64,000 bases of DNA from Paraplanobispora siamensis (GTDB lineage: Bacteria > Actinomycetota > Actinomycetes > Streptosporangiales > Streptosporangiaceae). A program made the translations under genes and the position numbers. Under the pieces are notes generated by a model that saw only the letters and a program-made list of their open reading frames with translations, searched no databases and was not told the DNA's origin. Where the stretch lies: contig NZ_BOOJ01000055.1 of the NCBI RefSeq assembly GCF_016863175.1, positions 62,001 to 126,000 of the forward strand. The letters are read 5' to 3'. Below, in pieces: positions 16,653 through 25,066 of this stretch. Each line of letters opens with the position of its first letter. The stretch's first letter is position 1.

Positions 16653-17300
16653 TCAGGCTGAGCCACTCGGAGCGGGGGTCCCGAGGCGGGCGAGCTGCCG
16701 GTCGTGCAGACGGCCGAACAGCAGCAGGGAAGCGATCGCGCCGATGAGGGCGCAGGCCATGTCCCACTGGGTGTCCCACTGGTCGCCCTGCACCGCCAGA
16801 AAGGCGTCGGCGGCCTCCCCCACGGCCAGCGCCGACCACCACTCCAGCATCTCGAAGAACGCGCTGAAGGCCAGGCACACGCAGACCGTCAGCGGCGCCA
16901 GCCAGGCGCTGCCGCGCAGCGGCGAGGTCCGCACCAGCACCTCGCGCATCAGGATGGCGGGCACGAAGCCCTGGAACAGATGGCCGATGCGGTCATAGGG
17001 ATTGCGCGACAGCTCCAGCACGTCCTGCAGCCAGTGACCCATCGGGACCCGGGCGTAGGTGTAGTGCCCGCCGACGATCAGCACCAGCGCGTGCACGGCC
17101 AGCAGGCAGCACGTCAGCGAGGTCAGCGGGAAACGCCGCCAGAACACCGCCGCCAGCGGCAGCCCGGCGATCACCCAGAAGACCTCCAGCACCCAGGTGA
17201 ACCTGTCGTACGGCCGCAGCCCCGAGACCACCAGGGCGACGAGCACCAGCACGGCCAGCACCACGGGCAACCGCCGTACGGCAGACGTACGGGTCATCAC
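16653..17300 (-). CDS. DUF2238 (YjdF-like) integral membrane protein
   Basis: 215 aa, starting at GTG 17300 with GGGAGG just upstream. Six to seven hydrophobic segments. The segments GGHYTYARVPMG, NPYDRIGHLFQGFVPAILMRE, FFEMLEWWSAL and QGDQWDTQWDMACALIGA are the conserved core of the YjdF/DUF2238 family. The family's function is not established. It converges on the DxDxDG gene with 6 bp between the stops. Confidence 0.88.
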   Translation of the reverse strand: MMTRTSAVRRLPVVLAVLVLVALVVSGLRPYDRFTWVLEVFWVIAGLPLAAVFWRRFPLTSLTCCLLAVHALVLIVGGHYTYARVPMGHWLQDVLELSRNPYDRIGHLFQGFVPAILMREVLVRTSPLRGSAWLAPLTVCVCLAFSAFFEMLEWWSALAVGEAADAFLAVQGDQWDTQWDMACALIGAIASLLLFGRLHDRQLARLGTPAPSGSA

Positions 17301-17415
17301 TCAACCTCCCGGACGTCGGATGACGGTACGGTACGGCACCGCGCCCGGATCATCACGGTGCCACCGCCGGGACCGGTGAGATGCCAGACTTGCCGGTGAG
17401 CATCGGAGGCGGCAG

Positions 17416-17775
17416 GTGATCGGCAAAGAACCTCGGCGGTTCGCGCCGGGACGGGCGTGGCGCCGCCGGTCGGCGCTCGTTCCGGTCGTCACCTCGGTCG
17501 TCGCCCTGATCGTCACCTCGGTCGTCGCCCTGGTCGTCGCCTCGGTCTTCGCGGTCGCCGTGCACCTGACCGGCCGCGACGGCGCGGAGGAGGTGAGCCG
17601 GCCCGCCGCCACGCCGGCGGAGGAGTCCGACCCGCCGGACGCCCTGATCACCGACAGGGAGCAGGTCATCGATCTCGCCACCCTCGGCCCGGACTCCCCG
17701 CCGGAGCACAGGGAGTTCCTCGAGGACCTCCGCCGGAACGGCCTCCTGGAGGAGGGGCCGCCGAGCGGGGAATGA
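17416..17775 (+). CDS. Single-pass membrane protein of unknown function
   Basis: 119 aa, GTG start with GGAGG 6 bp upstream. A basic N-terminus (about residues 1-22) precedes one long hydrophobic segment (about 23-50) and an acidic external tail. The membrane segment is encoded by a 24-bp tandem repeat (17488-17559, two close copies and a partial third) giving the repeated peptide VTSVVALI/VASVFAV. That suggests the segment grew by slippage. No family recognised. Confidence 0.6.
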   Translation: MIGKEPRRFAPGRAWRRRSALVPVVTSVVALIVTSVVALVVASVFAVAVHLTGRDGAEEVSRPAATPAEESDPPDALITDREQVIDLATLGPDSPPEHREFLEDLRRNGLLEEGPPSGE

Positions 17776-17848
17776 CCACGCCGCCGGGTGCGGGGATCGG
17801 GCTCGTTAGAATCCCAATCCCCGAATCTGGCTCGCTTTGGAGGCCGGC

Positions 17849-18241
17849 ATGCCGGACGTCATCGACAGTTTCTACACCGCCGCCCAGCAGGGGGACGGTG
17901 CCGGGATCCTGGCCCTGCTCCATCCGGAGTTCGAGGCGCACACCGCGCCCGGCCTGCCGTGCGGGGCCGGTGGCGTGTTCCACGGGCCGCGCGAGACGCT
18001 CACCCGCGTCTGGGGCGCGATCTTCGCCGAGTACGACACGGCACCGTACGCCGAGAGCCGGCACGAGACCACGGACGGGACGACCGTCGTCACCGGAAAG
18101 TACCGCGGTACGGCGCGGGCCAGCGGGCGCGCCTACGAAGCCGAGTTCGTCCACCTGTGGCGGGTCACCGACGGCCGGATCTCCTGGCTGCACCAGTACA
18201 CCGACACGGCGCGCTGGCACGAGGCCCTGACCGGCCGGTGA
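17849..18241 (+). CDS. SnoaL-like (NTF2 fold) protein
   Basis: 130 aa. ATG 17849 is preferred because TTGGAGG stands 5 bp before it; an in-frame TTG at 17837 is less likely. The fold signature is a short N-terminal helix (DVIDSFYTAAQQGD), a LHPEFEAHT strand, and C-terminal FVHLWRVTDGRISWLHQYTDTARW, as in SnoaL-like proteins. Members range from polyketide cyclases to steroid isomerases and non-enzymatic binders, so the substrate cannot be named. It is followed by a 17-bp repeat array and an SDR gene. Confidence 0.8.
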   Translation: MPDVIDSFYTAAQQGDGAGILALLHPEFEAHTAPGLPCGAGGVFHGPRETLTRVWGAIFAEYDTAPYAESRHETTDGTTVVTGKYRGTARASGRAYEAEFVHLWRVTDGRISWLHQYTDTARWHEALTGR

Positions 18242-18320
18242 GCCGGTCCCGGCCGTCTTGAGCCCCCCGGCGCCGGACTCGGTGGAGCGGACGGTCCTCC
18301 TCCGTGCGATCGTTGCCTCG

Positions 18321-18371
18321 TTCCCCCGGCACACCAGTTTCCCCGGCACACCAGCTTCCCCGGCACACCAG
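18321..18371. repeat. 17-bp tandem repeat (three copies)
   Basis: Three consecutive near-identical copies of TTCCCCGGCACACCAG plus one base fill the gap just before the SDR gene; the last copy runs into its AGGAGG ribosome-binding site. Two other arrays in this window (28334-28401 and 28953-29050) also have 17-bp periods and sit at gene ends, but their unit sequences differ. Confidence 0.8.
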
Positions 18372-18379
18372 GAGGTTCC

Positions 18380-19141
18380 ATGACCCAGCAGGAATCCCGT
18401 ACCGCCGTCGTCACCGGCGCGGCGCGGGGCATCGGCGCCGCGACCGCCAGGCGGCTGGCCGGTGACGGCTTCGCCGTGGCCGTCCTCGACCTGAACGCCG
18501 ACGCCTGCGCGCCGGTCGTCGAGGAGATCGTCTCCGCGGGCGGGCGGGCCCTGGCCGTCGGCGCGGACGTCTCCGACGAGCAGTCCGTGGCCGAGGCGGT
18601 GGCGCGCGTGGCGGGCGAGCTCGGCGCGCCGACCGTGCTGGTCAACAACGCCGGCATCATCCGCGACAACCTGCTGTTCAAGATGAGCACCGACGACTGG
18701 GACGCGGTCATGGGGGTGCACCTGCGCGGGGCGTTCCTGATGAGCCGGGCCGTCCAGAAGTTCATGACCGAGGCCCGCTGGGGCCGGATCGTCAACCTGT
18801 CCAGCACCTCGGCGCTGGGCAACCGCGGCCAGGCCAACTACGCGGCCGCCAAGGCGGGCCTGCAGGGCTTCACCAAGACCCTCGCCCTGGAACTGGGCAA
18901 GTTCGGCGTCACCGTCAACGCCATCGCCCCCGGCTTCATCGAGACCGAGATGACCGCGGCCACCGCCGAGCGCCTGGGCGTGCCGTTCGAGGACTTCAAG
19001 GCCGCCGCCGCCGCCCAGATCCCGGTGCAGCGGACCGGCCGTCCCGAGGACATCGCGCACACCGTGTCGTTCTTCGTCAGCGAGGGCGCCGGGTTCGTCT
19101 CCGGCCAGGTCATCTACGTGGCCGGAGGCCCGCGCGCCTGA
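18380..19141 (+). CDS. SDR family oxidoreductase, FabG-like
   Basis: 253-aa NAD(P)-dependent short-chain dehydrogenase. Cofactor motif TGAARGIG (residues 12-19), NNAG near 91-94, catalytic Ser in NLSSTS, YxxxK as NYAAAKAG, and a C-terminal PGFIETEMT. AGGAGG lies just before the ATG. Overall pattern is close to 3-oxoacyl-ACP reductase, but many SDRs look this way and the substrate is unknown. Its downstream neighbour is the lacI-type regulator, separated by a promoter. Confidence 0.88.
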   Translation: MTQQESRTAVVTGAARGIGAATARRLAGDGFAVAVLDLNADACAPVVEEIVSAGGRALAVGADVSDEQSVAEAVARVAGELGAPTVLVNNAGIIRDNLLFKMSTDDWDAVMGVHLRGAFLMSRAVQKFMTEARWGRIVNLSSTSALGNRGQANYAAAKAGLQGFTKTLALELGKFGVTVNAIAPGFIETEMTAATAERLGVPFEDFKAAAAAQIPVQRTGRPEDIAHTVSFFVSEGAGFVSGQVIYVAGGPRA

Positions 19142-19225
19142 CCGGGACCCCTGGTCGCGTTCTCCCGCGCCCGGTCCGCCGTGACCGGGCGCGGAAAGCG
19201 CATCCTCCCGAACGCCGAGCCGGCA

Positions 19226-19278
19226 TTGGACGCGATCTCCGGGCGTTGGCTACACTCGTGTTAATCGATTAACACGAG
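19226..19278 (+). promoter_or_regulatory. Promoter and perfect 24-bp palindromic operator of the LacI-type gene
   Basis: TTGGAC (19226-19231) and TACACT (19251-19256), 19 bp apart, look like -35 and -10 boxes. A perfect 24-bp palindrome with 12-bp arm CTCGTGTTAATC covers 19255-19278, overlapping the -10 and the start point. It is 9 bp before the LacI start codon. The TTAATCGATTAA centre has the CG middle typical of LacI-family sites, so autorepression is likely. Confidence 0.8.
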
Positions 19279-19286
19279 GGATCACC

Positions 19287-20339
19287 ATGAGCGAGCAGCC
19301 GACCCTCAAGTCGGTGGCCGCGGCGGCGGGCGTCTCCACGGCCGCGGTGTCCTACGCCTTCAACCGGCCGGACCGCCTGTCCACCCGGGTGCGGGAGCAC
19401 ATCCTCGCCGTCGCCCGCGAGCTGGGATACCCGGGGCCGGACGCGGCGGCGCGCTCGCTGCGGACGCGCCGGGCCGGCGCCATCGGCGTCATCTTCACCG
19501 TCGGCCTGTCCTACGCCTTCTCCGACCCGTACGTGCTGGCCATGCTCAGCGGCCTGACCGAGGTCACCGAGCGGACCCGGACCGGTCTCGTGCTGATCCC
19601 ATTCGACCTGACCACGACCGGCCTCGGCGAGGACGAGGTACGGCACTCGCTGGACGCGGTGCACCGGGCCGTCATCGACGGCGCCGTCGCGGACGGCCTC
19701 CCCGACGACCACCCGGCCGTGCTGGCGCTGGCGGCCAGGAAGATCCCGCTCGTACGGTCGTCGGAGACCGCCTCCGGGCGGTGCGTGGTCATCGACGACC
19801 GGGAGGCGGGCCGGGAGATCGGCCGGCACCTGGCCGCCCTGGGCCACCGGGACGTCGCCATGGTGGTGGCCTACCCGGAGCCGCCGGGCGTGGCGGTGCC
19901 CGTCGTGGACGAAGCCGCGCTGTATCCGTACTCCCGGCTGCGGCTGGCCGGGGTCCGGGAGGGGCTGGGCCCGCACGCCCGGGTGCGGGTGGTCAGCGCC
20001 GGCCGCAACGCCCAGGAGTCCGGACGGGTCGCCGCGGCCTCGGCCCTCGGCGGCCCCGACGTCCCCTCGGCCGTCGCCGCCGACAGCGACGTGCTGGCCG
20101 CCGGTGTGCTCGACGCGGTACGGCTGCGCGGGCTCGAACCGGGGCGCGACGTCTCGGTCACCGGGTTCGACGACGTGCCGGCGGCCGAGCCCGCCGGACT
20201 CACCACGATCCGCCAGCCGATCCGGGACAGGGGCAGGCTGATGGGCCGCATGCTCCTCGATCCCGGGTTCACCGCACGGCGGGTGGTGCTGCCCGCCGAG
20301 CTCGTCGTGCGCTCCAGCACGGGACCCGCACCCCGATGA
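19287..20339 (+). CDS. LacI family transcriptional regulator
   Basis: 350 aa. N-terminal LacI HTH TLKSVAAAAGVSTAAVSYAFNRPDRLS (residues 6-32), hinge helix near 50, and a periplasmic-binding-protein-like sensor domain (about 65-345). The start is ATG 19287 with GAGGG upstream. It is expected to bind the palindrome overlapping its own promoter. The arylamine N-acetyltransferase gene begins 70 bp downstream on the same strand and may be part of the same unit. The effector is unknown. Confidence 0.92.
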   Translation: MSEQPTLKSVAAAAGVSTAAVSYAFNRPDRLSTRVREHILAVARELGYPGPDAAARSLRTRRAGAIGVIFTVGLSYAFSDPYVLAMLSGLTEVTERTRTGLVLIPFDLTTTGLGEDEVRHSLDAVHRAVIDGAVADGLPDDHPAVLALAARKIPLVRSSETASGRCVVIDDREAGREIGRHLAALGHRDVAMVVAYPEPPGVAVPVVDEAALYPYSRLRLAGVREGLGPHARVRVVSAGRNAQESGRVAAASALGGPDVPSAVAADSDVLAAGVLDAVRLRGLEPGRDVSVTGFDDVPAAEPAGLTTIRQPIRDRGRLMGRMLLDPGFTARRVVLPAELVVRSSTGPAPR

Positions 20340-20409
20340 CCGTCCCCCGCCCGCCACATCCTTCAGAACCCCTCAGAAAGGTCCACACCCTCAGGAAAGG
20401 ACATCCGGC

Positions 20410-21309
20410 ATGCCGAACGATCTTCTGACCGATCCCGCGGACCAGGCCCGGCCCGACACCGGCGAATGGCGCACCGACCGGCTCGACCTCGACGCCTACC
20501 TGCGGCGCGTCGGCCATACGGGCCCGCTCGCGCCCGACGAGGAGACCCTGACCGCGCTGCACCGGGCGCACCTGGCCGCCATCCCGTTCGAGAACCTGGA
20601 CGTCATGCTGGGCCGGGGCGTCTCGGTCGACCTCGACGACGTCCAGGCCAAGCTGGTCGCCCGCGGCCGGGGCGGCTACTGCTACGAGCACGGGGTCCTG
20701 TTCGGCGCCGTCCTGTCGCGGATCGGCTTCTGGGTGGACCGGATCCTGGCCCGCACCGGCGACCCGGCGGAGCAGCCGCGGCCGCGCTCGCACATGGTGC
20801 TGCTCGTCGGCGCCGGTGAGCGGCGATGGCTCGCCGACGTCGGGTTCGGCTCGGGCCTCCTGGCTCCGCTCCCCCTGGCCGCCGCCGGCCCGCGACGGCA
20901 GGGGGCCTGGCAGTACGAACTGGTCCGGGGCCGGGACGGGGCCTGGCGGCTGCGGGAGCACGACGGCCAGCGCTGGGCCGCGATCCAGACCTTCACCGAG
21001 GAGCCCCAGTACCTCGTGGACGTCGAGGTCGCCAACTACAACACCGCGACGAACCCGCACTCGCCGTTCGTCCAGCGGCCCATCGTCGTGCGCAAGGACG
21101 ACACGTCGGTACGGCGGCTCCTCGGCCGCGAGTTCAGCGTCGAGCGGCCCGGCCACCCGGTGGTGCAGCGAACGCTGACCGACGACGAGTTCGCCGACAG
21201 GCTGCGCGCCGAGTTCGGCGCGGCCCTGTCGCCCGGGGAGATCGCGGCGCTCGTCGCCACGCTCCCTCCCGCCGACGGCCTGCCGGCCGCCCCGCACGGG
21301 AGTGGGTGA
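20410..21309 (+). CDS. nat: Arylamine N-acetyltransferase
   Basis: 299 aa. Transfers acetyl from acetyl-CoA to arylamines or hydrazines; some homologues act in antibiotic or steroid pathways. The catalytic triad is visible: Cys91 (RGGYCYEHG), His128 (RSHMVLLV) and Asp143 (LADVGFG). The N-terminal PFENLDVMLGR is family-typical, and the length is usual for bacterial NAT. GGAAAGGA precedes the ATG. Position behind the LacI regulator suggests shared control. Confidence 0.92.
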   Translation: MPNDLLTDPADQARPDTGEWRTDRLDLDAYLRRVGHTGPLAPDEETLTALHRAHLAAIPFENLDVMLGRGVSVDLDDVQAKLVARGRGGYCYEHGVLFGAVLSRIGFWVDRILARTGDPAEQPRPRSHMVLLVGAGERRWLADVGFGSGLLAPLPLAAAGPRRQGAWQYELVRGRDGAWRLREHDGQRWAAIQTFTEEPQYLVDVEVANYNTATNPHSPFVQRPIVVRKDDTSVRRLLGREFSVERPGHPVVQRTLTDDEFADRLRAEFGAALSPGEIAALVATLPPADGLPAAPHGSG

Positions 21310-21356
21310 CGGGGCTGCTGTTGACCCCGTGAGCGGTCATCGCACAGACCACGACA

Positions 21357-21380
21357 CAACCGGACGGTTGCGTCCGGTTG
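21357..21380. promoter_or_regulatory. Palindrome matching the 22676 TetR operator, before the pseudogene
   Basis: CAACCGGACG and CGTCCGGTTG flank a 4-bp spacer (GTTG). The same 10-bp arms with spacer TTAT occur at 22676-22699 between the divergent tetR and SDR genes. This copy sits at the 5' edge of the decayed dehydrogenase gene and marks it as a former target of that TetR. Confidence 0.75.
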
Positions 21381-22025
21381 AGGGGAGGGCAGCCCCGCGC
21401 CGGCGTCCGGGACTCCGCCGAGGAGGCCCTGCGGTACATGGACGAGGTCATCGGCGACGTCGGACCGGCCTCCTCGCCCGAGCACAGGAGGGCCTTCGTC
21501 CACACCGTCCCCGAGGTCGTGGCCTTCCTCGGCCGCCGCGGCGTCCGGTGGCGAGGTCCCCCGGCTATCCCGACTACTACCCGGACCGCCCGGGCGGCAA
21601 GGTGGGCCGCCCGATCGAGGTCGCGCCGTTCGACGCCAGGCGGCTCGGCGACTGGTACGCCACCAAGCGCGCCGAGGAGAGCGGCATCCCGGGCCGCTCC
21701 TCCGCTCCCGAGGGCGACCTGGGCACGGCCATCGAGCGACGTCGCCGGCCCGATGTGGCTGATCAGCGACGCCAGGCACGCGCGGCGCTATCTCAACACC
21801 GCCCACCTCGGCCGCAAGAAGGAGTGGGTGCGCGCGGGCCTGCTCGCCGAGGCCCCCTCCCCGCACGGGCTGGCGGAGGAGATCGGCGTCGAGCCGGGGC
21901 GGCTGGCGGCCACCGTGGAGCGGTTCAACGGCTTCGCCCGCACCGGCGTCGACGAGGACTTCGGCCGCGGCCGTACCGTCTACGACTTCGGCTATCGCGC
22001 CGCGCGGCACGCCGCGGCCCGGTGA
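21378..22025 (+). pseudogene. Remnant of an FAD-dependent dehydrogenase (KstD/fumarate reductase-like)
   Basis: Fragments of one protein are spread over two frames. SAEEALRYMDEVIGDVG...FLGRRGVRWR is in one frame, PGYPDYYPDRPGGKVGRPIEVAPFDARRLGDW in another, and MWLISDARHARRYLN...GIEPGRLAATVERFNGFA-like sequence is back in the first. These are recognisable pieces of FAD-binding 3-ketosteroid dehydrogenase-type flavoproteins, which are normally about 550 aa. The N-terminal GxGxxG Rossmann segment and much of the middle are missing. At least two frameshifts and deletions make it non-functional. Confidence 0.8.
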
Positions 22026-22103
22026 GCGAAGACGACGGCGCGGGACGGGATCCGGCCGCGGGATGACCCCGGCCGGCCTCCCGTCAGGACCGGGAGAGCG
22101 GGA

Positions 22104-22661
22104 TCAGGCCTCGATCCCGTGGCGGAGCAGCCTCCACATCCGCCCGGTGGTCTCGGTGCGCTCGGACGCCGGAAGGTTGGACAGCAGGACGGCCACCATG
22201 CCGACGGCCAGGACCAGGTCGTCGGCCGTGATGTCCGGGCGGACGCGGCCGGTGCGCCGGGCCTCGGGGAGCACGCTCTCCAGCACCCGCGCCACCCGGT
22301 CGCGCACCTCGACGATGCGGGGGTCGGGGCGCGGGGGCACGCTGACCATGGTGATGAACGCGGTCGAGGCGACGGTCTGCTCGGTGATCAGGTTCAGCAC
22401 GTCGTCGAGCGTGGTGCCGGGCCTGGCCGCCAGCGCCTCCAGGTCGGCGACGCTGTCCTCGAACACCGCCAGCGCCAGGCTGACCCGGTCGGGGAAGTGC
22501 CGGTAGAGGCTGCCCTGCCCCACCCCGGCCGCCCGCGCGACCTCGGTGAGCGGGGCGTTGTATCCGGCCGTGGCGAAGGCCTCACGGGCCGCCGTGATCA
22601 GTGCCGCCCGGTTCTCCGCCGCGGCACGCGGTCCTCTGTTGGGTCGACGCACGGCAGTCAC
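22104..22661 (-). CDS. TetR family transcriptional regulator
   Basis: 185 aa. N-terminal HTH in AALITAAREAFATAGYNAPLTEVARAAGVGQGSLYRHFPDRVSLALAVFE (residues 20-68), of the AcrR-like type. Divergent from an SDR gene; the 79-bp gap between them contains a 24-bp palindrome. An identical-armed palindrome lies 1.3 kb away before the dehydrogenase remnant. It therefore probably represses both itself and the SDR, and once controlled a small catabolic set that has partly decayed. Confidence 0.92.
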   Translation of the reverse strand: MTAVRRPNRGPRAAAENRAALITAAREAFATAGYNAPLTEVARAAGVGQGSLYRHFPDRVSLALAVFEDSVADLEALAARPGTTLDDVLNLITEQTVASTAFITMVSVPPRPDPRIVEVRDRVARVLESVLPEARRTGRVRPDITADDLVLAVGMVAVLLSNLPASERTETTGRMWRLLRHGIEA

Positions 22662-22675
22662 AGCGGCTATGTTAA

Positions 22676-22699
22676 CAACCGGACGTTATCGTCCGGTTG
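22676..22699. promoter_or_regulatory. TetR operator palindrome between tetR and SDR genes
   Basis: CAACCGGACG (22676-22685), TTAT, CGTCCGGTTG (22690-22699). Both arms are identical to those at 21357-21380. It lies 15 bp from the tetR start and 40 bp from the SDR start, suitable for repressing both. Confidence 0.8.
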
Positions 22700-22738
22700 C
22701 CCGGCGGGCGGCAGCGCCCCGACCGAAAGGATCACTTC

Positions 22739-23488
22739 GTGACCTCCTTCGACACCAAGGTCTGCCTCGTCACCGGCGCGGGCTCGGGCATCGGCCGGGC
22801 GATGGCCCTGGCCTTCGCCAAGGCCGGCGCCCGCGTCGTGGTCTGCGACATCGACGCCGGCAGCGCCGGGCGCACCGCCGCCGAGATCGGGGACGCGGCC
22901 GTCGCCGCCGCCGCGGACGTCTCCGACGAGGCGTCGGTGGCCGCGCTGGCGGAGACCGCGATCGAGGCCTGCGGCCGCGTCGACGTGCTGTGCAACAACG
23001 CCGGGATCATGGACACCATGGCGCTGCCCGCCGACATCACCGTCGAGCAGTGGGAGCGGGTGCTGCGCGTCAACCTGACCGGCACCTTCCTGGTCACCCA
23101 CGCGGTGCTGCCGCACATGCTCAGCCAGGGCGGCGGCGCGATCGTCAACACCGCCTCCGAGGCCGGCATCCGCGGCGGCGCGGCCGGGGCCGCCTACACC
23201 GCTTCCAAGCACGGCGTGGTCGGCCTGACCAAGAGCGTGGCCTGGGCGTACGCCAAGGACGGCATCCGCTGCAACGCCATCCTGCCCGGCCCGACCATGA
23301 CCAACATCGCCGACGGCACCGCCTTCGACCCGGCCGGCGCCGCCCGGCTGGGTCCGGTGCTCGCCCTCGGCGAGCGCCTGGCCCAGCCCGAGCAGATGGC
23401 CGAGGCCGCCCTCTTCCTCGCCTCCGACGCCGCCTCCTTCGTCAACGGCGCCATCGTGCCTGTGGACGGCGGCTGGTCGGCGGCCTGA
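22739..23488 (+). CDS. SDR family oxidoreductase
   Basis: 249 aa, GTG start with GAAAGGA 7 bp upstream. Cofactor motif TGAGSGIG (residues 12-19), CNNAG, catalytic Ser in NTASEAG, YTASKHG for the YxxxK, and PGPTMTNI. C-terminal GAIVPVDGGWSAA is typical of classical SDRs. It probably oxidises or reduces a small alcohol or ketone. Divergent from tetR and likely under its control together with the now decayed flavin dehydrogenase. Confidence 0.9.
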   Translation: MTSFDTKVCLVTGAGSGIGRAMALAFAKAGARVVVCDIDAGSAGRTAAEIGDAAVAAAADVSDEASVAALAETAIEACGRVDVLCNNAGIMDTMALPADITVEQWERVLRVNLTGTFLVTHAVLPHMLSQGGGAIVNTASEAGIRGGAAGAAYTASKHGVVGLTKSVAWAYAKDGIRCNAILPGPTMTNIADGTAFDPAGAARLGPVLALGERLAQPEQMAEAALFLASDAASFVNGAIVPVDGGWSAA

Positions 23489-23544
23489 CGACCGGCCGGT
23501 GGCTCACCGGCCCGACGACCGGCCGCGCGCACCGGCGCCGGGGC

Positions 23545-23796
23545 CTACCGGCCCGCCCGGCCGTACCGCTGCTTGAAGCGCTCGACGCGGCCGGCGCTGT
23601 CGAGCACCCTGTTGCGGCCGGTGTAGAAGGGGTGGCTCGCCGAGGAGACGTCGACGTCGACCACCGGATAGACGGCTCCGTCCCCCCACTCGACCGTCTT
23701 GGCGCTGCCGATCGTCGAGCGGGTGAGGAAGGCGGTGCCCGCGCTCGGGTCGCGGAACACCACGGGACGGTAGTCGGGGTGGATGCCCTTCTTCAT
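23545..23796 (-). CDS. rpmE2: 50S ribosomal protein L31 type B (zinc-independent)
   Basis: 83 aa. [16 protein letters not shown] and [26 protein letters not shown] are typical of L31 type B. It lacks the zinc-binding Cys residues of L31 type A (C- form). It begins 4 bp after the L33 stop, so the two are one unit. Such C- paralogues replace zinc-containing L31 and L33 when zinc is scarce and are normally repressed by Zur. Confidence 0.95.
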   Translation of the reverse strand: MKKGIHPDYRPVVFRDPSAGTAFLTRSTIGSAKTVEWGDGAVYPVVDVDVSSASHPFYTGRNRVLDSAGRVERFKQRYGRAGR

Positions 23797-23800
23797 GGGG

Positions 23801-23965
23801 TCATCGCTCCTCTCGGAACGGCACGTGCAGGCGGATGATCGGGTCGTACTTGCTGAGGGTGAGCCGGTCCGGAGTGGTGCGCCGGTTCTTCCTCGTCACA
23901 TAGGAGTAGCCGGTGCCCGCGCTCGACCTGAGCTTGATCACGGGCCGGAGTTCGTTTCTCGCCAT
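23801..23965 (-). CDS. rpmG: 50S ribosomal protein L33 (zinc-independent)
   Basis: 54 aa, [24 protein letters not shown], with no CxxC zinc knuckle. The start ATG 23965 is favoured by GAGAGGA just upstream; a longer reading adds 14 residues with no homology. First gene of the rpmG-rpmE2 pair. A Zur-box-like sequence stands 37 bp upstream. Confidence 0.94.
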   Translation of the reverse strand: MARNELRPVIKLRSSAGTGYSYVTRKNRRTTPDRLTLSKYDPIIRLHVPFREER

Positions 23966-24001
23966 CGGATTCCTCTCGAGTCGGCAGACCGCACAACACG
24001 G

Positions 24002-24016
24002 TGGCAATGGTTTTCA
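24002..24016 (-). promoter_or_regulatory. Zur-box-like site upstream of rpmG-rpmE2
   Basis: TGGCAATGGTTTTCA (plus strand) matches the actinobacterial Zur consensus TGAAAATGATTTTCA at 12 of 15 positions. It is the only such AT-rich element nearby and is correctly placed for repression of the zinc-free ribosomal proteins, the classic Zur targets. Confidence 0.65.
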
Positions 24017-24049
24017 TTCCATGCCCGAGACCCTCCGGACCGCACGGCC

Positions 24050-24946
24050 TCAGCGGTGCTCGTGGACCAGGTCGTAGGCGGCCTGGGCGAAGGCCCGGAC
24101 CCGGGCGGTGGCCGCGTCCGCCCGCCACAGCAGCCCCCACTCCAGGGGCGGGGCGTCCTCGAAGGGGACGTAGACGACATCGGGGCGGGCGTAGTAGCGC
24201 CTGGCCTGGGCACCCATCGGGAAGACGCCCTGTCCGGCGCCGACGAGGGTGAGGATCTCCTGGAAGGTCGCGCCCGCGGGACCGGCCGCGACCGGCCGTC
24301 CCGACGGGGTCCGCGGCGGGGTGTACGCGGCGCGGAAGGCTTCGGGCAGCGTGTCCGGCAGCTGGAGCATCGTGACGCCCGCCAGGTCGTCGAGCGAGAC
24401 CGACGACCGGCGGGCGAAGGGGTGCCCCGGCGGCACGGCCAGCATGCGCGCCTCCCGCACCAGCACCGGCCCGCTGATAATGCCGGGTTCGGGCATCGGG
24501 ACGTGGGTCAGGACGAGGTCCGCCTCGCCGTCCCGCAGCCACGGCACGACCTGACCGAGCTGCGCCTCCCGGAGCCTGACCGCGCAGCCCGGCCACCGGT
24601 CCCGCATCAGCTCGCCCGCGCCGACCAGCAACTGGCCCGCCGCCGCGCCGGTGAAGGCGGCCTCCAGCGTGCCGGTGATCCCCCGGCCGGCGTCGACGGC
24701 CCGCTCGAACGCGACGCCGATCCGGGTCCAGGCGGGCCGTACCTCCTCGTACAGCTGCCGCCCCACCGCCGACAGCTCCACCCGGCGGCTGGTGCGGTCG
24801 AACAGCGGGACGCCGACGCGCCGCTCCAGCTTGGCGATCGTCTGGCTGATCCGGGAGGTGGAGACATGCAGCCGCTCGGCGGTCCGGCCGAAGTGCAGTT
24901 CCTCGGCCAGCGTCAGGAACGCCTCCAGCTCGTGCCTGTCGAACAT
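24050..24946 (-). CDS. LysR family transcriptional regulator
   Basis: 298 aa. N-terminal winged HTH FDRHELEAFLTLAEELHFGRTAERLHVSTSRISQTIAKLERRVG (residues 2-45) and a C-terminal effector domain of the PBP2 type. The start is ATG 24946 with GGAGGTG upstream. Divergent from a SnoaL-like gene (25067), its probable target. Effector unknown. Confidence 0.9.
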   Translation of the reverse strand: MFDRHELEAFLTLAEELHFGRTAERLHVSTSRISQTIAKLERRVGVPLFDRTSRRVELSAVGRQLYEEVRPAWTRIGVAFERAVDAGRGITGTLEAAFTGAAAGQLLVGAGELMRDRWPGCAVRLREAQLGQVVPWLRDGEADLVLTHVPMPEPGIISGPVLVREARMLAVPPGHPFARRSSVSLDDLAGVTMLQLPDTLPEAFRAAYTPPRTPSGRPVAAGPAGATFQEILTLVGAGQGVFPMGAQARRYYARPDVVYVPFEDAPPLEWGLLWRADAATARVRAFAQAAYDLVHEHR

Positions 24947-25066
24947 GCCACCTCCATCGTTGAGCGAGGCTTCACGATCCTTGCACAGACGCCCGTTGAT
25001 CACGGGTGCGGCCGGGACGAGGGTGGAGGGGCTCGCAGAAACCATCCGACACGCGCGGGAGCCATC

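Noticed and set aside
21302-22066. A 254-aa intact gene in the dehydrogenase remnant
   Set aside because: Only the middle part resembles the flavoprotein; the ends are in another frame, so it is a pseudogene rather than a new protein.
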